DNA of 41,343 nucleotides from Romboutsia weinsteinii (GCF_002250835.2 NZ_NOJY02000026.1:1-41343); one strand, 5' to 3'; positions 8,865 through 17,441 are shown, numbered from the stretch's first letter. A program made the numbers and translations. The notes: generated by a model not told the origin, from the sequence alone.

Positions 8865-9043
8865 AGTAAGATATATTTATAAAAAGAAATGAGACTAGAA
8901 TTTAGTTAAGGCAAGTATAAATATAGTATCATATAATGACATTATAAAATGAATCTATGAAATATATTCTGTATATGGGTACCTAGAATATATGGAGATA
9001 TTGGTACAACCGGCTAAATAAAATTATTTAGTCGGTTGTTTTT
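8865..9043 (+). promoter_or_regulatory. Structured 5' leader with mutually exclusive hairpins, candidate riboswitch/attenuator
   Basis: This gene-free gap (8719-9068) holds about 180 bases of candidate leader. Hairpin A pairs ATATATTCT (8962-8970) with AGAATATAT (8985-8993), 9 bp perfect. Hairpin B pairs GTACC (8979-8983) and AATAT (8987-8991) with ATATT (8998-9002) and GGTAC (9003-9007), and uses bases also needed by A. A terminator follows at 9006-9043 and overlaps the end of B. ATTTAGTT (8900-8907) can pair with GGCTAAAT of the terminator arm (9012-9019), a possible antiterminator. A 7+1+7 palindrome (TATAATG, A, CATTATA) lies at 8932-8946. It was not matched to c-di-GMP-I, c-di-GMP-II, T-box, SAM, purine, TPP or cobalamin consensus by eye. 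The arrangement is what a transcriptional riboswitch looks like; the ligand is unknown. Confidence 0.45.
9006..9043 (+). terminator. Attenuator-like terminator just upstream of the GGDEF unit
   Basis: A 15-bp stem (9006-9020 with 9025-9039, one G-U pair), a 4-base loop and a T-run. It ends only about 25 bases before the start codon at 9069, with the ribosome binding site between, so it cannot be the end of the distant upstream gene, which already has its own terminator at 8747. Confidence 0.85.
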
Positions 9044-9068
9044 GTGTATTTATTTGGGGAGGTAAATC

Positions 9069-9386
9069 ATGAAAAGGATTATTAAATGGTATAATAGATT
9101 TAAATTTATCAATAAAATATTGAGTAAAAAAATACCGTATTTTATTATTTATTTATATATTAAAGATTTTAGAAGAATAGATGAAATATATCGGATTAAT
9201 AAAAGATATTTAATTTCAAAGGAAATAGTAAGTTGTATAAATAAATACAATTACTTATTTTATAAGGAAAATATTGATAGTTGTATTTATGAAAAAGATG
9301 AATTTATTATAATAGCAAGGAAACTTTTAATAGATACTAACATATGTACAAAGCGAAATAAAAAATACAGTACTCTGGAGGTCTAA
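9069..9386 (+). CDS. Small basic protein of unknown function, upstream of a diguanylate cyclase
   Basis: The 105-residue product is rich in Lys, Arg, Ile and Tyr and has no recognised family motif. The N-terminus (MKRIIKWYNRFKF) is basic, followed by a moderately hydrophobic stretch (PYFIIYLYI) too short and charged at its edges to be a sure membrane helix. Two cysteines in the second half (SCIN, SCIYEK) show no metal-site spacing. The start has a good GGGGAGGT site. It is 4 bases from the GGDEF gene, whose ribosome binding site lies in its last codons, so the two are very likely co-transcribed under the same attenuated leader. A role in cyclic-di-GMP signalling is only inferred from position. 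Confidence 0.6.
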   Translation: MKRIIKWYNRFKFINKILSKKIPYFIIYLYIKDFRRIDEIYRINKRYLISKEIVSCINKYNYLFYKENIDSCIYEKDEFIIIARKLLIDTNICTKRNKKYSTLEV

Positions 9387-9390
9387 GTTT

Positions 9391-11265
9391 ATGATATCTG
9401 AATCAGAAGTAATAAGTGAATTAAAAGATATATTGAGTGACCTGTATTGTAAATATGGCACTGATACAGAAATAGTTAAATTAAGTCAACTATTGGACAA
9501 GTTGCTGGTTTCCAAGCAAAGAGAATCTTTTAGACTTATAAATACAGAAAGAAGGATTAGAAATATTATAGAGGCTACTAATGACATTATGTTTGAAGTT
9601 GATATAACTAACAACAAGCTATTATCTAAAACAGATGGCCTTATAGACAATATAATAGTAGGGAACAAACAAAAAGATCTATATAGTTTTATATTAAAAA
9701 ATTATATTGAAAATATTATATATAAAGATGATTTAAAAGCATTTAAAGAAAAATTTAGCTTAAATAATATAGTTACAAGAAATTTGGAAAAAGAAGAAGA
9801 TTTAAGTTTAGAATGTAGGCTGCTAGTATTAGGAGAATATAAGTGGTTTTCTTATCAAGTGGCATCATACTATAGTGAGGAAAATAAATCATTTATAGCA
9901 ATTTCATATGCCAAAGATATAAATGATAAAAAAATAAAAGAATTAGAATACATAAGAAAATCAGAACGAGATCCATTAACCGGAATATATAATAAGATAA
10001 AATCTCAAGAATTAATAGAGCGATATATAAGTAAACATGGAACAAATAAAAAAAGTGCATTATTTATTGTTGATATAGATAATTTTAAAAATATTAATGA
10101 TAGACTAGGCCATATATTTGGAGACGCAGTATTAGTAGATATTTCGAATGAGTTAAATAGCATGTTTAGAGATACTGATATAGTTGGGAGAATAGGTGGA
10201 GATGAATTTATTATATTAATCAAAGACATACAATCAGAAGAAATACTTATAAGAAAAGCTGAAGAAATATTAAGCATATTTAGAAACTCTTTTGTAGGAG
10301 AAAATAGCAAAAAACATAAGGTTTCGGGAAGTATAGGAATATCTCAGTATCCTAAAGACGGGAACTCATTTGAAGATTTATATATAAAGGCAGATGAGGC
10401 TTTATATAATTCAAAAGAAATAGGCAAAGATTGTTATAGTATTTATGATAAGGATAGAAGTTATGTATCAAATGGTAGGCAGACTGATAATAATATTTTA
10501 GAATTAGAGCAAAATATAAAATCTATAAATAAGTTTAATGAGAATATATTTGAAAATATATTTAAGATCTTATATAACTCAAAAGATATTTCGACTGCCA
10601 TAAGTTTAATAATAAAACTAGTTGGGATAAAGTTTAATCTAAATAGAGTTTATATAAAAGAGAGAGATTATTCAAATGAAGATTTAAGGTGTAATTTTGA
10701 ATGGGTAAATAGAGATATGCATTCTAATAGTAGTAATGATTATACACTAAAGATTGATATTATAGAGAATGATATCAATAGAGGACATATAGGGTTTGAA
10801 TTAAATAATGAAGAAAATATTTTATCAGATAGTGATATAGATACACTATCATTAATATCAAATGTTATTAGTACATTTATGCTTAAAAAATATTCTCATG
10901 ATAAAATTATAGATGCCTATCATATAACAAAAGCTGTCATGGATAAAATAGAATGTTATGCATATGTAATAGATAAAGATAGCCATGAAATTTTATATAT
11001 AAATGATAAATTAAAATATTTAGATCAAAATATAAATATAGGTGATATATGCTATAAGTCATTTTTTAATAATAAAAACTCATCATGTGAAGCATGTCCT
11101 ATAAATGGACTAAGAAAATATAAAGAAGATGAGTATTCTATGGAAATTTATTTAGATAAGTACGATATTTGGTTTAATGCTGTAGCATCAAATATAAAGT
11201 GGATAGATTCTAAAAATGCATGCTTAATACTCTCTTATGACATAACAAAGTATAAAAATAAATAA
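9391..11265 (+). CDS. Diguanylate cyclase with PAS, GGDEF, GAF-like and C-terminal PAS-like domains
   Basis: The 624-residue soluble protein opens with a short helical region, then a PAS-like sensor (about 50-190, ending in the typical AKDINDKKIKE linker), then a GGDEF domain (about 195-350) starting DPLTGIYNK and containing VDIDNFKNIND and an intact GGDEF at 269-273. RDTD at 260-263, five residues before it, is the RxxD inhibitory I-site, so an active, product-inhibited cyclase making c-di-GMP from two GTP is expected. Residues about 375-500 look like a GAF domain; 510-624 form a second PAS-like domain with a Cys cluster (SSCEACPIN) known from anaerobe sensor proteins. No EAL or HD-GYP domain is present. 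No membrane segment is seen, so the cue is cytoplasmic. A terminator follows. Confidence 0.9.
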   Translation: MISESEVISELKDILSDLYCKYGTDTEIVKLSQLLDKLLVSKQRESFRLINTERRIRNIIEATNDIMFEVDITNNKLLSKTDGLIDNIIVGNKQKDLYSFILKNYIENIIYKDDLKAFKEKFSLNNIVTRNLEKEEDLSLECRLLVLGEYKWFSYQVASYYSEENKSFIAISYAKDINDKKIKELEYIRKSERDPLTGIYNKIKSQELIERYISKHGTNKKSALFIVDIDNFKNINDRLGHIFGDAVLVDISNELNSMFRDTDIVGRIGGDEFIILIKDIQSEEILIRKAEEILSIFRNSFVGENSKKHKVSGSIGISQYPKDGNSFEDLYIKADEALYNSKEIGKDCYSIYDKDRSYVSNGRQTDNNILELEQNIKSINKFNENIFENIFKILYNSKDISTAISLIIKLVGIKFNLNRVYIKERDYSNEDLRCNFEWVNRDMHSNSSNDYTLKIDIIENDINRGHIGFELNNEENILSDSDIDTLSLISNVISTFMLKKYSHDKIIDAYHITKAVMDKIECYAYVIDKDSHEILYINDKLKYLDQNINIGDICYKSFFNNKNSSCEACPINGLRKYKEDEYSMEIYLDKYDIWFNAVASNIKWIDSKNACLILSYDITKYKNK

Positions 11266-11289
11266 AAATAATAATGATGTATATAATAA

Positions 11290-11330
11290 TTAAAAGCACT
11301 CACTTTAATAAAAAATGAGTGCTTTTAATA
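11290..11330 (+). terminator. Intrinsic terminator after the diguanylate cyclase
   Basis: A 13-bp perfect stem (11290-11302 with 11316-11328) with T-residues in the 3' arm. Confidence 0.8.
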
Positions 11331-11507
11331 TATTTAGAAAAATCAGATATGTATCAGCAAAAAATAAATTTATTATTATAAGTAGTTATAAAATATACTT
11401 AAATTATCATATTTTCGTTAAAATCAATCTTTTTTACATATATTATTGCAAAAAAAAAATAAAAAATGTAAATTTTATTATGAAATAATTAACTTTTAGG
11501 GGGCAAT

Positions 11508-11690
11508 ATGTTAATTAATGATGGAATAAGGGAATTGAAGGAACGATTATATTTTGAAATATTTAAATATGAATTTAGCAATCTAAATAAAAAAGAAGTA
11601 CTTAGTATAAGTCAAGAGCTGGATAAATTAATAGCTGAATATATGAAAAAACAATATCGTGAGATTAAACATATCAATAGTAAATCATGA
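11508..11690 (+). CDS. Spo0E-like sporulation regulatory protein
   Basis: At 60 residues this matches the short Spo0E family: two predicted helices, the first around residues 4-22, the second carrying the signature SQELDKLI with SQELD at 35-39. In Bacillus, Spo0E-type proteins dephosphorylate Spo0A-P through this motif and so delay sporulation; in clostridia the target is assumed to be the same. The start has a strong GGGGG site (AGGGGGCAAT before ATG). It stands alone, with 46 to 55 bases before the two-component regulator gene depending on that gene's start, and could be co-transcribed with it. The motif is clear, but the family is small and easily matched, so function is inferred from the family. 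Confidence 0.85.
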   Translation: MLINDGIRELKERLYFEIFKYEFSNLNKKEVLSISQELDKLIAEYMKKQYREIKHINSKS

Positions 11691-11745
11691 TAGCCTAAAA
11701 CGTTATACGAATATAACATAATATAAACAATGGTCGGTGATAAAT

Positions 11746-12450
11746 GTGTACAATGTAGCAATTTGTGAAGATGATAAATTTCAATTATTAGAATTGGAAA
11801 GAATGTTAAAAATATATGGAGACAATGAACAAATTACATTTAATATAGATAAATTTTGTTCTGGAGAAGATATTATAAATGGTGGTTTTGATAAGTACGA
11901 TTTTATAATGCTAGATATAAATTTAGGTGGAATTAACGGTATAGATGTTGCAAAAATCATCAGAAAAAGTAATGAAAATGTAAAGATAATTTTTATTACA
12001 GCTGTAGAAAAGTACTGGCCAGAAGGATATAATGTAAATGCATTTAGATATATACTAAAACCGATAAATGACACTAGATTTTATATAGAAATAAAAAATC
12101 TTATAAATGAAATAAATAAAAACAAAATATTTATTACAACTAATAATGATGGAGATTTAAAAACAATTTCAATACAAAATATAAAATATCTAGAAATACT
12201 TAGTAGAAAGGTAATGATACATACACAAGCAGGTACTTATAGCAGCAATTATTCTTTAAGGTACTGGAATAAGAAGCTATACCCATATGGATTTGCCAAT
12301 CCTCATAGTAGCTATTTAGTTAATTTAAGGTATGTGAAAGGTTTATCTAAAGAAAAGGTAGTGCTTATCAGTGATGATGTAATTTATGTATCACAAAGAA
12401 AGTATAAAGAGTTTAAGGAAAAATTTATAAAATATATTGGAGAAATTTAA
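11746..12450 (+). CDS. LytTR-family response regulator (AgrA-like)
   Basis: The protein has a receiver domain (about 1-115) with the acidic pair in CEDD, phospho-Asp57 in FIMLDINLGG and Lys105 in YILKPI, followed by a LytTR DNA-binding domain (about 130-230; NIKYLEILSRKVMIHT, NPHSSYLVNLRYV). This is the AgrA/VirR/ComE architecture, usually activating genes for peptide signalling, bacteriocins or virulence. GTG at 11746 is preferred over GTG at 11737 because CGGTGA gives it a usable ribosome binding site; either start keeps the receiver intact. The partner kinase follows 20-53 bases downstream. No AgrD-like precursor or AgrB protease is visible, so this is not a full Agr locus. Confidence 0.88.
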   Translation: MYNVAICEDDKFQLLELERMLKIYGDNEQITFNIDKFCSGEDIINGGFDKYDFIMLDINLGGINGIDVAKIIRKSNENVKIIFITAVEKYWPEGYNVNAFRYILKPINDTRFYIEIKNLINEINKNKIFITTNNDGDLKTISIQNIKYLEILSRKVMIHTQAGTYSSNYSLRYWNKKLYPYGFANPHSSYLVNLRYVKGLSKEKVVLISDDVIYVSQRKYKEFKEKFIKYIGEI

Positions 12451-12503
12451 TTAATATACATTATACTCATATGATAAAATTATTTTATGAGGAGAAAGAG
12501 TTT

Positions 12504-14195
12504 ATGAAAAAAGCATTTAGATACAAATTTTACTTACTTATCACAATAATATGTGTAATATCTATTATTGTTACTTCAATTAACTATGTATCTGCAATAA
12601 ATCAAATTCACTTAAATAGTATTGAGAAGCTGTATAGCTCAGTTAAGGAATCAGAAAAAGAAATGTTGAAGCATACTGTAGACAATAAAATAAAAGATTT
12701 AGAGTTAGATAAAGAAACTTTATTAAAAAATATAGAGGTATCGTATAAGATATTAGATAAATCTTTAGAGGAATTATATAATTCAAGCTTAAATGAAGGC
12801 AATGCTATTAATTTCGAGGAATCTATTAAAGAATTATTTTATATATTTCCAATTTTAGACGTAATTGTTTGGGATAAAACTGAAGAACAAATAATATACA
12901 CTAATGATTCAAGTATAGATAGAAGTTTAATAAATAGTAAAAACGAATTAGATAAGTATATAGAGCGTTATATATATTTTTTAGAAAAAGATATATACAA
13001 TGATGATAAGGTATTTATAATCGGAACTGCTAAAGATTCTTATGAAAGATATACTAAAAAAATATTTTTACAAAAAATTAATAATGCTAAATTAGAAAAT
13101 GTATACAATATTTGGGTTAAAGAAATTACAGATTACAGTGGAACAGGTGAATATGGAAGAGAAATAACAGATACTCTGGGCATGGGTGATGGTGAGATTA
13201 TATACATAGATAGAAAAGACGATAAAGGTGAGTTTCCTTTAAAAAAAGAACTTAAATTAATTAATAATCATGGAGAAGGATTTTGGATATATAATTATGA
13301 ATACGATTGGGGAATAGATCAAAAAATTGTATACTCAAAACTATATCCTGAATATGACTGGGTAATAACAAGTTTGATATCTGAGTCAAATATAAAAGAA
13401 TTATTTTATAATAGTATATATGATTATGAAAAAGAGATTAAAAATAAAATTAATGATATACTAGTAATGTATATATTTGTTTTTATTGCTGCTGGTATTT
13501 TGGGAGTTTTAATTTCAAATCATAAAAAAATGAAACAAGATAAATTAGATAATGAAAAATATAAAACGACACTCCAACACTATAGAATTTTAGAAAAAAA
13601 ATATGACAAAACTATGGAAATTATTCACGATATAAAAAATCATATGATTTGCATAAGAGGAATATCAAAAAATCTAGGGGCTAATCAAGTTGTAGATTAT
13701 CTTAACAATATAGACGATGATATAAAACAGTTATCATATATATATTTTACTGGGAATAAAATAATAGATATTATTCTTAACGATAAGATGATTATTATGG
13801 AGAAGTATGGAATAAAATTTGAGCATGAAATTCGAACTAGAGACTTAGATTTTATAGAAGATAAAGACCTGTGTACTATAATTAATAACCTATTAGATAA
13901 TGCAATAGATAGTTGCAATAACAGTAAAGACAAAAATATACTCTTAAAGATTTATTGCTTTAACCATAGCTTTATTGTTATAAAGATTGTAAATAGCTGT
14001 GATAACAAGCCTAAAGTAACTAAAAATAGATTTATAACTAGCAAGTCTGAGAAAGACCTTCATGGATATGGTGTAAAAAATATAAAAAAATCCATCAATA
14101 GATACAATGGAACTATGCACTGGGTGCATGAAGAATCAAATCGAGAATTTTGTATGGTTGTAATGGTACCAAAAGAAAATAATAATATATTATGA
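12504..14195 (+). CDS. GHKL-type sensor histidine kinase (AgrC-like) with extracellular sensor domain
   Basis: From the ATG at 12504, with GAGGAG 10-15 bases upstream, the kinase has 563 residues; the earlier ATG at 12471 has no clear site. It starts with one membrane helix (about 8-30), a long extracytoplasmic region (about 31-310) of Cache-like composition, and a second helix (about 317-337, VMYIFVFIAAGILGVLI). The dimerisation region has His375 in IIHDIKNHMICIRG, as in Spo0B/AgrC-type kinases, followed by a HATPase_c_5-like domain with N-box (NNLLDNAIDSC) and G-box (HGYGVKNIKKS). The extracellular domain differs from the multi-helix AgrC peptide sensor, so a small-molecule ligand is as likely as a peptide. 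It pairs with the LytTR regulator just upstream. Confidence 0.87.
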   Translation: MKKAFRYKFYLLITIICVISIIVTSINYVSAINQIHLNSIEKLYSSVKESEKEMLKHTVDNKIKDLELDKETLLKNIEVSYKILDKSLEELYNSSLNEGNAINFEESIKELFYIFPILDVIVWDKTEEQIIYTNDSSIDRSLINSKNELDKYIERYIYFLEKDIYNDDKVFIIGTAKDSYERYTKKIFLQKINNAKLENVYNIWVKEITDYSGTGEYGREITDTLGMGDGEIIYIDRKDDKGEFPLKKELKLINNHGEGFWIYNYEYDWGIDQKIVYSKLYPEYDWVITSLISESNIKELFYNSIYDYEKEIKNKINDILVMYIFVFIAAGILGVLISNHKKMKQDKLDNEKYKTTLQHYRILEKKYDKTMEIIHDIKNHMICIRGISKNLGANQVVDYLNNIDDDIKQLSYIYFTGNKIIDIILNDKMIIMEKYGIKFEHEIRTRDLDFIEDKDLCTIINNLLDNAIDSCNNSKDKNILLKIYCFNHSFIVIKIVNSCDNKPKVTKNRFITSKSEKDLHGYGVKNIKKSINRYNGTMHWVHEESNREFCMVVMVPKENNNIL

Positions 14196-14214
14196 TATTA
14201 AATATATGATAATA

Positions 14215-14252
14215 AAAAAGACCATTATAATTAATTATAATGGTCTTTTTAT
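14215..14252 (+). terminator. Intrinsic terminator of the LytTR two-component operon
   Basis: A 16-bp perfect stem (14215-14230 with 14235-14250), loop TTAA, with a T-run at the 3' arm. Confidence 0.85.
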
Positions 14253-14458
14253 TTTATTAAATTATCGTTTAAGTTTACTGATATATTACTACTTTATATG
14301 GGTATAAATAAAAAAAGATTTAAATTAATAATAAACCCTAGTATTGTATAAATTATTATCAATTATAGATTAGATTAAATTAAATTTCATTAATTTTACA
14401 AAGATCATAGGTTTAAGAATAGTTATTGAATATATAAAACTTGGTGGAGGAAATTACA

Positions 14459-15244
14459 ATGAAAAAACTGCAAGGTAAAGTGGCATTAGTAACATCATCA
14501 ACAAAAGGTATAGGACTATCATCAGCAAAAATATTAGCTAAAAATGGAGCGCTAGTTTATATAGCTGCTCGTTCAGGAGAATTGGCCAATGAAGTTGTAA
14601 AAGAAATAAAATCAGATGGTGGAAGTGCTAAATTTGTTTATTTTAATGCAAGAGAAGAGCAAACATATACTTCTATGATTGAGGAAGTAATTAATAATGA
14701 AGGCAAAATAGATATTTTGGTAAATAATTATGGTAGTACAAATGTAGAACTTGATAAGGACTTAGTAAATGGAGATACGGATGAGTTTTTTAATATAATA
14801 AAAGATAACTTACAAAGTGTATACTTACCATGTAAAGTAGCAGTTCCATATATGATAAAAAATGGTGGAGGAAGTATTGTTAATATATCTAGTATAGGTT
14901 CAGTTATTCCAGATCTTTCAAGAACTGCTTATACTGTATCAAAGTCATCAATAAATTCACTGACAAAAAATATTGCTACTCAGTATGCTAGAAATAATAT
15001 TAGATGTAATGCTGTTTTACCAGGTCTTATAGCTACTAAGGCTGCATTAAGTAATATGAATGAGGAATTTATTGAATCATTCTTAAGACATGTACCTCTA
15101 AATCGTATGGGAGAACCAGAAGATATAGCTAAAGCAGTGTTATTCTATGCAAGCGATGATTCATCATTTATAACAGGAGATATATTAGAGGTTGCAGGAG
15201 GTTATGGTATTCCAACACCTCAATATTCAGATTATATTAAGTAA
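14459..15244 (+). CDS. Short-chain dehydrogenase, probable 7-alpha-hydroxysteroid (bile acid) dehydrogenase
   Basis: The 261-residue protein is a classical SDR: cofactor motif TSSTKGIG near residue 15, NNYGSTNV in place of the usual NNAG, and the catalytic set Ser145, Tyr158 (YTVSK) and Lys162, close to the positions known for E. coli HdhA. The segments AREEQTYTSM, NGDTDEFFNI, PLNRMGEPEDIA and the tail TPQYSDY closely recall the clostridial NADP-dependent 7-alpha-HSDH described from Clostridium sordellii, as I remember that sequence. The reaction would oxidise the 7-alpha-hydroxyl of cholate or chenodeoxycholate conjugates. The ATG at 14459 is chosen because GGTGGAGG precedes it by 8 bases. 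It is monocistronic. SDR subfamily calls are error-prone, but these local matches are specific. Confidence 0.82.
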   Translation: MKKLQGKVALVTSSTKGIGLSSAKILAKNGALVYIAARSGELANEVVKEIKSDGGSAKFVYFNAREEQTYTSMIEEVINNEGKIDILVNNYGSTNVELDKDLVNGDTDEFFNIIKDNLQSVYLPCKVAVPYMIKNGGGSIVNISSIGSVIPDLSRTAYTVSKSSINSLTKNIATQYARNNIRCNAVLPGLIATKAALSNMNEEFIESFLRHVPLNRMGEPEDIAKAVLFYASDDSSFITGDILEVAGGYGIPTPQYSDYIK

Positions 15245-15295
15245 TATCTAGAGTAGATATAAGTTAATATATATAAACATATAGTCATTGTATTG

Positions 15296-15340
15296 GAGTA
15301 TAGATAAATTTGAATGTATTCAAAACTATCTATACTCTTT
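15296..15340 (+). terminator. Intrinsic terminator after the dehydrogenase gene
   Basis: GAGTATAGATA (15296-15306) pairs with TATCTATACTC (15327-15337), with an inner TTTGAAT/ATTCAAA stem and T-residues after it. Confidence 0.8.
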
Positions 15341-15408
15341 TATATTTTGAATTGATAATAATTGAAAAATAGCTATTATAATTGTTTTACACTAAATAAA
15401 ATATATAA

Positions 15409-15798
15409 CTAGCCTTGTTGTACATCAAGAATTCCCATAGGACAAGCATCAACACAAATACCACATGCAATACATTTGCTTGGAGTCGGTTTATCTTCAA
15501 CTTTTGCTATTATACCCTTTGGACATGATTCAACACATACAAGACATCCTGTACATAGTTTTTTGTTTATCATATATACTCCCTTAGCGTTTTCTTTGAT
15601 AGCGCCTTCAGGACATTTCTTTGCGCATACTCCACATTGATTACATACTTTAACATTTAAAGAATTATCTTTTTTTAAATCAATTTTTATACATGATGTG
15701 TTTAGCTTATAAGATTTGTAAAATGCTTCTGAACAAGCTATCTCACATGTTAGACAATCCTGGCATTGAGACCTGTCTTTTACTACTAATTTCTTCAT
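15409..15798 (-). CDS. Polyferredoxin-like 4Fe-4S protein (CooF/HycB type)
   Basis: The 129-residue protein contains four cysteine-rich [4Fe-4S]-binding segments: CQDCLTCEIAC, CNQCGVCAKKC, CTGCLVCVESC and CIACGICVDAC, the last three each followed by P, as in bacterial ferredoxins. It is probably a cytoplasmic electron carrier or the electron-transfer subunit of an oxidoreductase, as in CooF/HycB/NapG relatives. The start is taken as the second ATG (15796-15798), since the GGGGGA site lies only 3 bases from the first ATG (15802-15804) but 9 from the second. It is transcribed divergently from the MFS carrier and convergent with the bile-acid-type dehydrogenase. No catalytic partner subunit is next to it, so its redox partner is unknown. 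Confidence 0.85.
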   Translation of the reverse strand: MKKLVVKDRSQCQDCLTCEIACSEAFYKSYKLNTSCIKIDLKKDNSLNVKVCNQCGVCAKKCPEGAIKENAKGVYMINKKLCTGCLVCVESCPKGIIAKVEDKPTPSKCIACGICVDACPMGILDVQQG

Positions 15799-16075
15799 AT
15801 TCATTTCCCCCTTGAAAATTAATTTATTAAAATTATGTACTATCAAAATCCCCGTTGATAATTTAAGTGTATTGGATAACAAATACAAAATCAATTAAAA
15901 AACTAACTGAGGTACAATAAATAATGAAATACATTACTATTAAATTGGTTAAAATGGATATATTAAAATAAATTATATAAAAAATATCATATACATAATA
16001 AAATTTGATGAAATTGTAAAATATAGAGGATATAAATAGATTAGTAAAATGTAACATAAAGAGGAGTGCTATCAT

Positions 16076-17374
16076 ATGGATAAGTTGGAAAATGGTAATA
16101 AAAAATTTACAATGGGTTGGATGATTGTTATAGGATGTATGATTATTCAGGCGATACCTTTTGGAGTAGCATCTAATATTCAGCCACAATTTGTAAGTTA
16201 CGTAGTTGAAGGTGAAGGGTTTACTTTGGCATCATTTTCTCTATTATTTACAATAGGTACAGTTATATCGGCAGTTGCATCACCTATAATAGGATATTTA
16301 TACTCAAGGATAAGTGCCAAGTTGATGTTCTTAGTAGGTTGTATATTATCTGGCGGTGGATTCTTAGCATTTTATTTTGCTCATAGCCTATGGCAATTTT
16401 ATATATTTGCAGGAATTTCACAAATTGGTACAGCAGCAATATCAGCAATAGGTGTGCCTCTTATTATTAATGCTTGGTTTGGTGAAGAAGTAAAAGGTAA
16501 AGCTATGGGATTAGCTTTTGCTGGAGGTTCAATTGGGAATATATTTCTTCAACAATTAGTAGCATATTCATTAGTAAGTCAAGGGTATAGTAGATCATAC
16601 TTATTATTTGGTATATTATCTCTTGTGGTTGGTATTCCGGTTACACTATTAATGATTAGGATGCCTAAAGATCATAATGAAGTAGTTAGAGCTAAGAACA
16701 AAAGTAAAAAAGATAATGATCATGATAATAAACATGAGCATGATCATAAGATAGAGTGGGGATACAGTCTAACTGAAGTTAAACAAAGTAAATACTTCTG
16801 GTTATTTTCAATAGGGTTTATATTCATAGGTATCTATGTATCTGCACTGGCAGTTCAGTATCCAGCCTATCTTAGAGGACACCTAGGATTAAGTGCGACA
16901 TTTGTAGGATTTGTTGGTTCTACATTTGCTTTATTTTCTTTATTTGGAAATATAGTTGGAGGTTTTTTATTTGATAGATTAGGAGCTGTAAAAACATTAA
17001 TTGTAGCTTTTGCATTAGCCGGTGTAGCATGTGTATGTTTAATATTTGCTCCACAAATACCTCAATTAGCTTTTGGGTTTGCAACTCTTAAGGGTCTATC
17101 AGTATTTGCTTATATGATGGGACCTGCATATTTAACCGGTATATTCTTTGGAAAAAAAGAATACGGTGCTATACTAGGTATAGTTAATTTGATGTTTGCA
17201 ATTGGATTTGCAGCAGGGTCTTCTATATTTGGATTTATTGTTGATAAAGTGGGATACTTTGCAGGATGGAGCACAATGTTAGCTTCTATAATATTAGGAT
17301 ATATAATTGTAATATTAGTAAGTATAAATATGAAAAAAATCAATGAAGAAAGAATGCAATCTTTAAGAAAATAA
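16076..17374 (+). CDS. MFS transporter, OxlT-like anion/metabolite antiporter family, with His-rich loop
   Basis: The 432-residue protein has twelve hydrophobic segments and the MFS signature loops between helices 2 and 3 (GYLYSRISAKL) and 8 and 9 (GGFLFDRLGAVK). The overall pattern, starting WMIVIGCMIIQAIPFGVA, fits the oxalate:formate antiporter-like group, which exchanges organic anions. The central cytoplasmic loop (about residues 210-226) is a run of Asp/His/Lys/Asn with six or more His, which is unusual and could bind metal. A GAGGAG site lies before the ATG. It faces away from the polyferredoxin gene. Given the nearby bile-acid-type dehydrogenase, bile-acid uptake is possible but unproven. 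Confidence 0.85.
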   Translation: MDKLENGNKKFTMGWMIVIGCMIIQAIPFGVASNIQPQFVSYVVEGEGFTLASFSLLFTIGTVISAVASPIIGYLYSRISAKLMFLVGCILSGGGFLAFYFAHSLWQFYIFAGISQIGTAAISAIGVPLIINAWFGEEVKGKAMGLAFAGGSIGNIFLQQLVAYSLVSQGYSRSYLLFGILSLVVGIPVTLLMIRMPKDHNEVVRAKNKSKKDNDHDNKHEHDHKIEWGYSLTEVKQSKYFWLFSIGFIFIGIYVSALAVQYPAYLRGHLGLSATFVGFVGSTFALFSLFGNIVGGFLFDRLGAVKTLIVAFALAGVACVCLIFAPQIPQLAFGFATLKGLSVFAYMMGPAYLTGIFFGKKEYGAILGIVNLMFAIGFAAGSSIFGFIVDKVGYFAGWSTMLASIILGYIIVILVSINMKKINEERMQSLRK

Positions 17375-17393
17375 ATATTGAAAAGAAAATATT

Positions 17394-17441
17394 AAATACA
17401 AATAAGGACATTGTAAATTTATAATGTCCTTATTTGTATTT
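17394..17441 (+). terminator. Intrinsic terminator after the MFS gene
   Basis: A 19-bp perfect stem (17394-17412 with 17423-17441). The 3' arm runs into a tandem repeat whose T-rich units supply the U-tail. Confidence 0.75.

Noticed and set aside
8932..8946. TATAATG-A-CATTATA palindrome as a PerR/Fur box
   Set aside because: It has the AT-rich look, but the spacing and arms differ from the PerR 7-1-7 box, and it lies well inside the expected leader transcript.
8865..9043. Leader as a c-di-GMP riboswitch or T-box
   Set aside because: The conserved words of c-di-GMP-I, c-di-GMP-II and the T-box (GGTGGNACCGCG type) are not present; only short look-alikes (GGTACAACC) were found.
11746..14195. 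Complete agr quorum-sensing locus
   Set aside because: Only regulator and kinase are present; no AgrB protease or AgrD peptide is seen, and the kinase sensor domain is extracytoplasmic instead of multi-helix.
15799..15894. N-terminal extension of the polyferredoxin to 15894
   Set aside because: The extra 32 codons look non-coding, and a strong ribosome binding site lies before the internal start.
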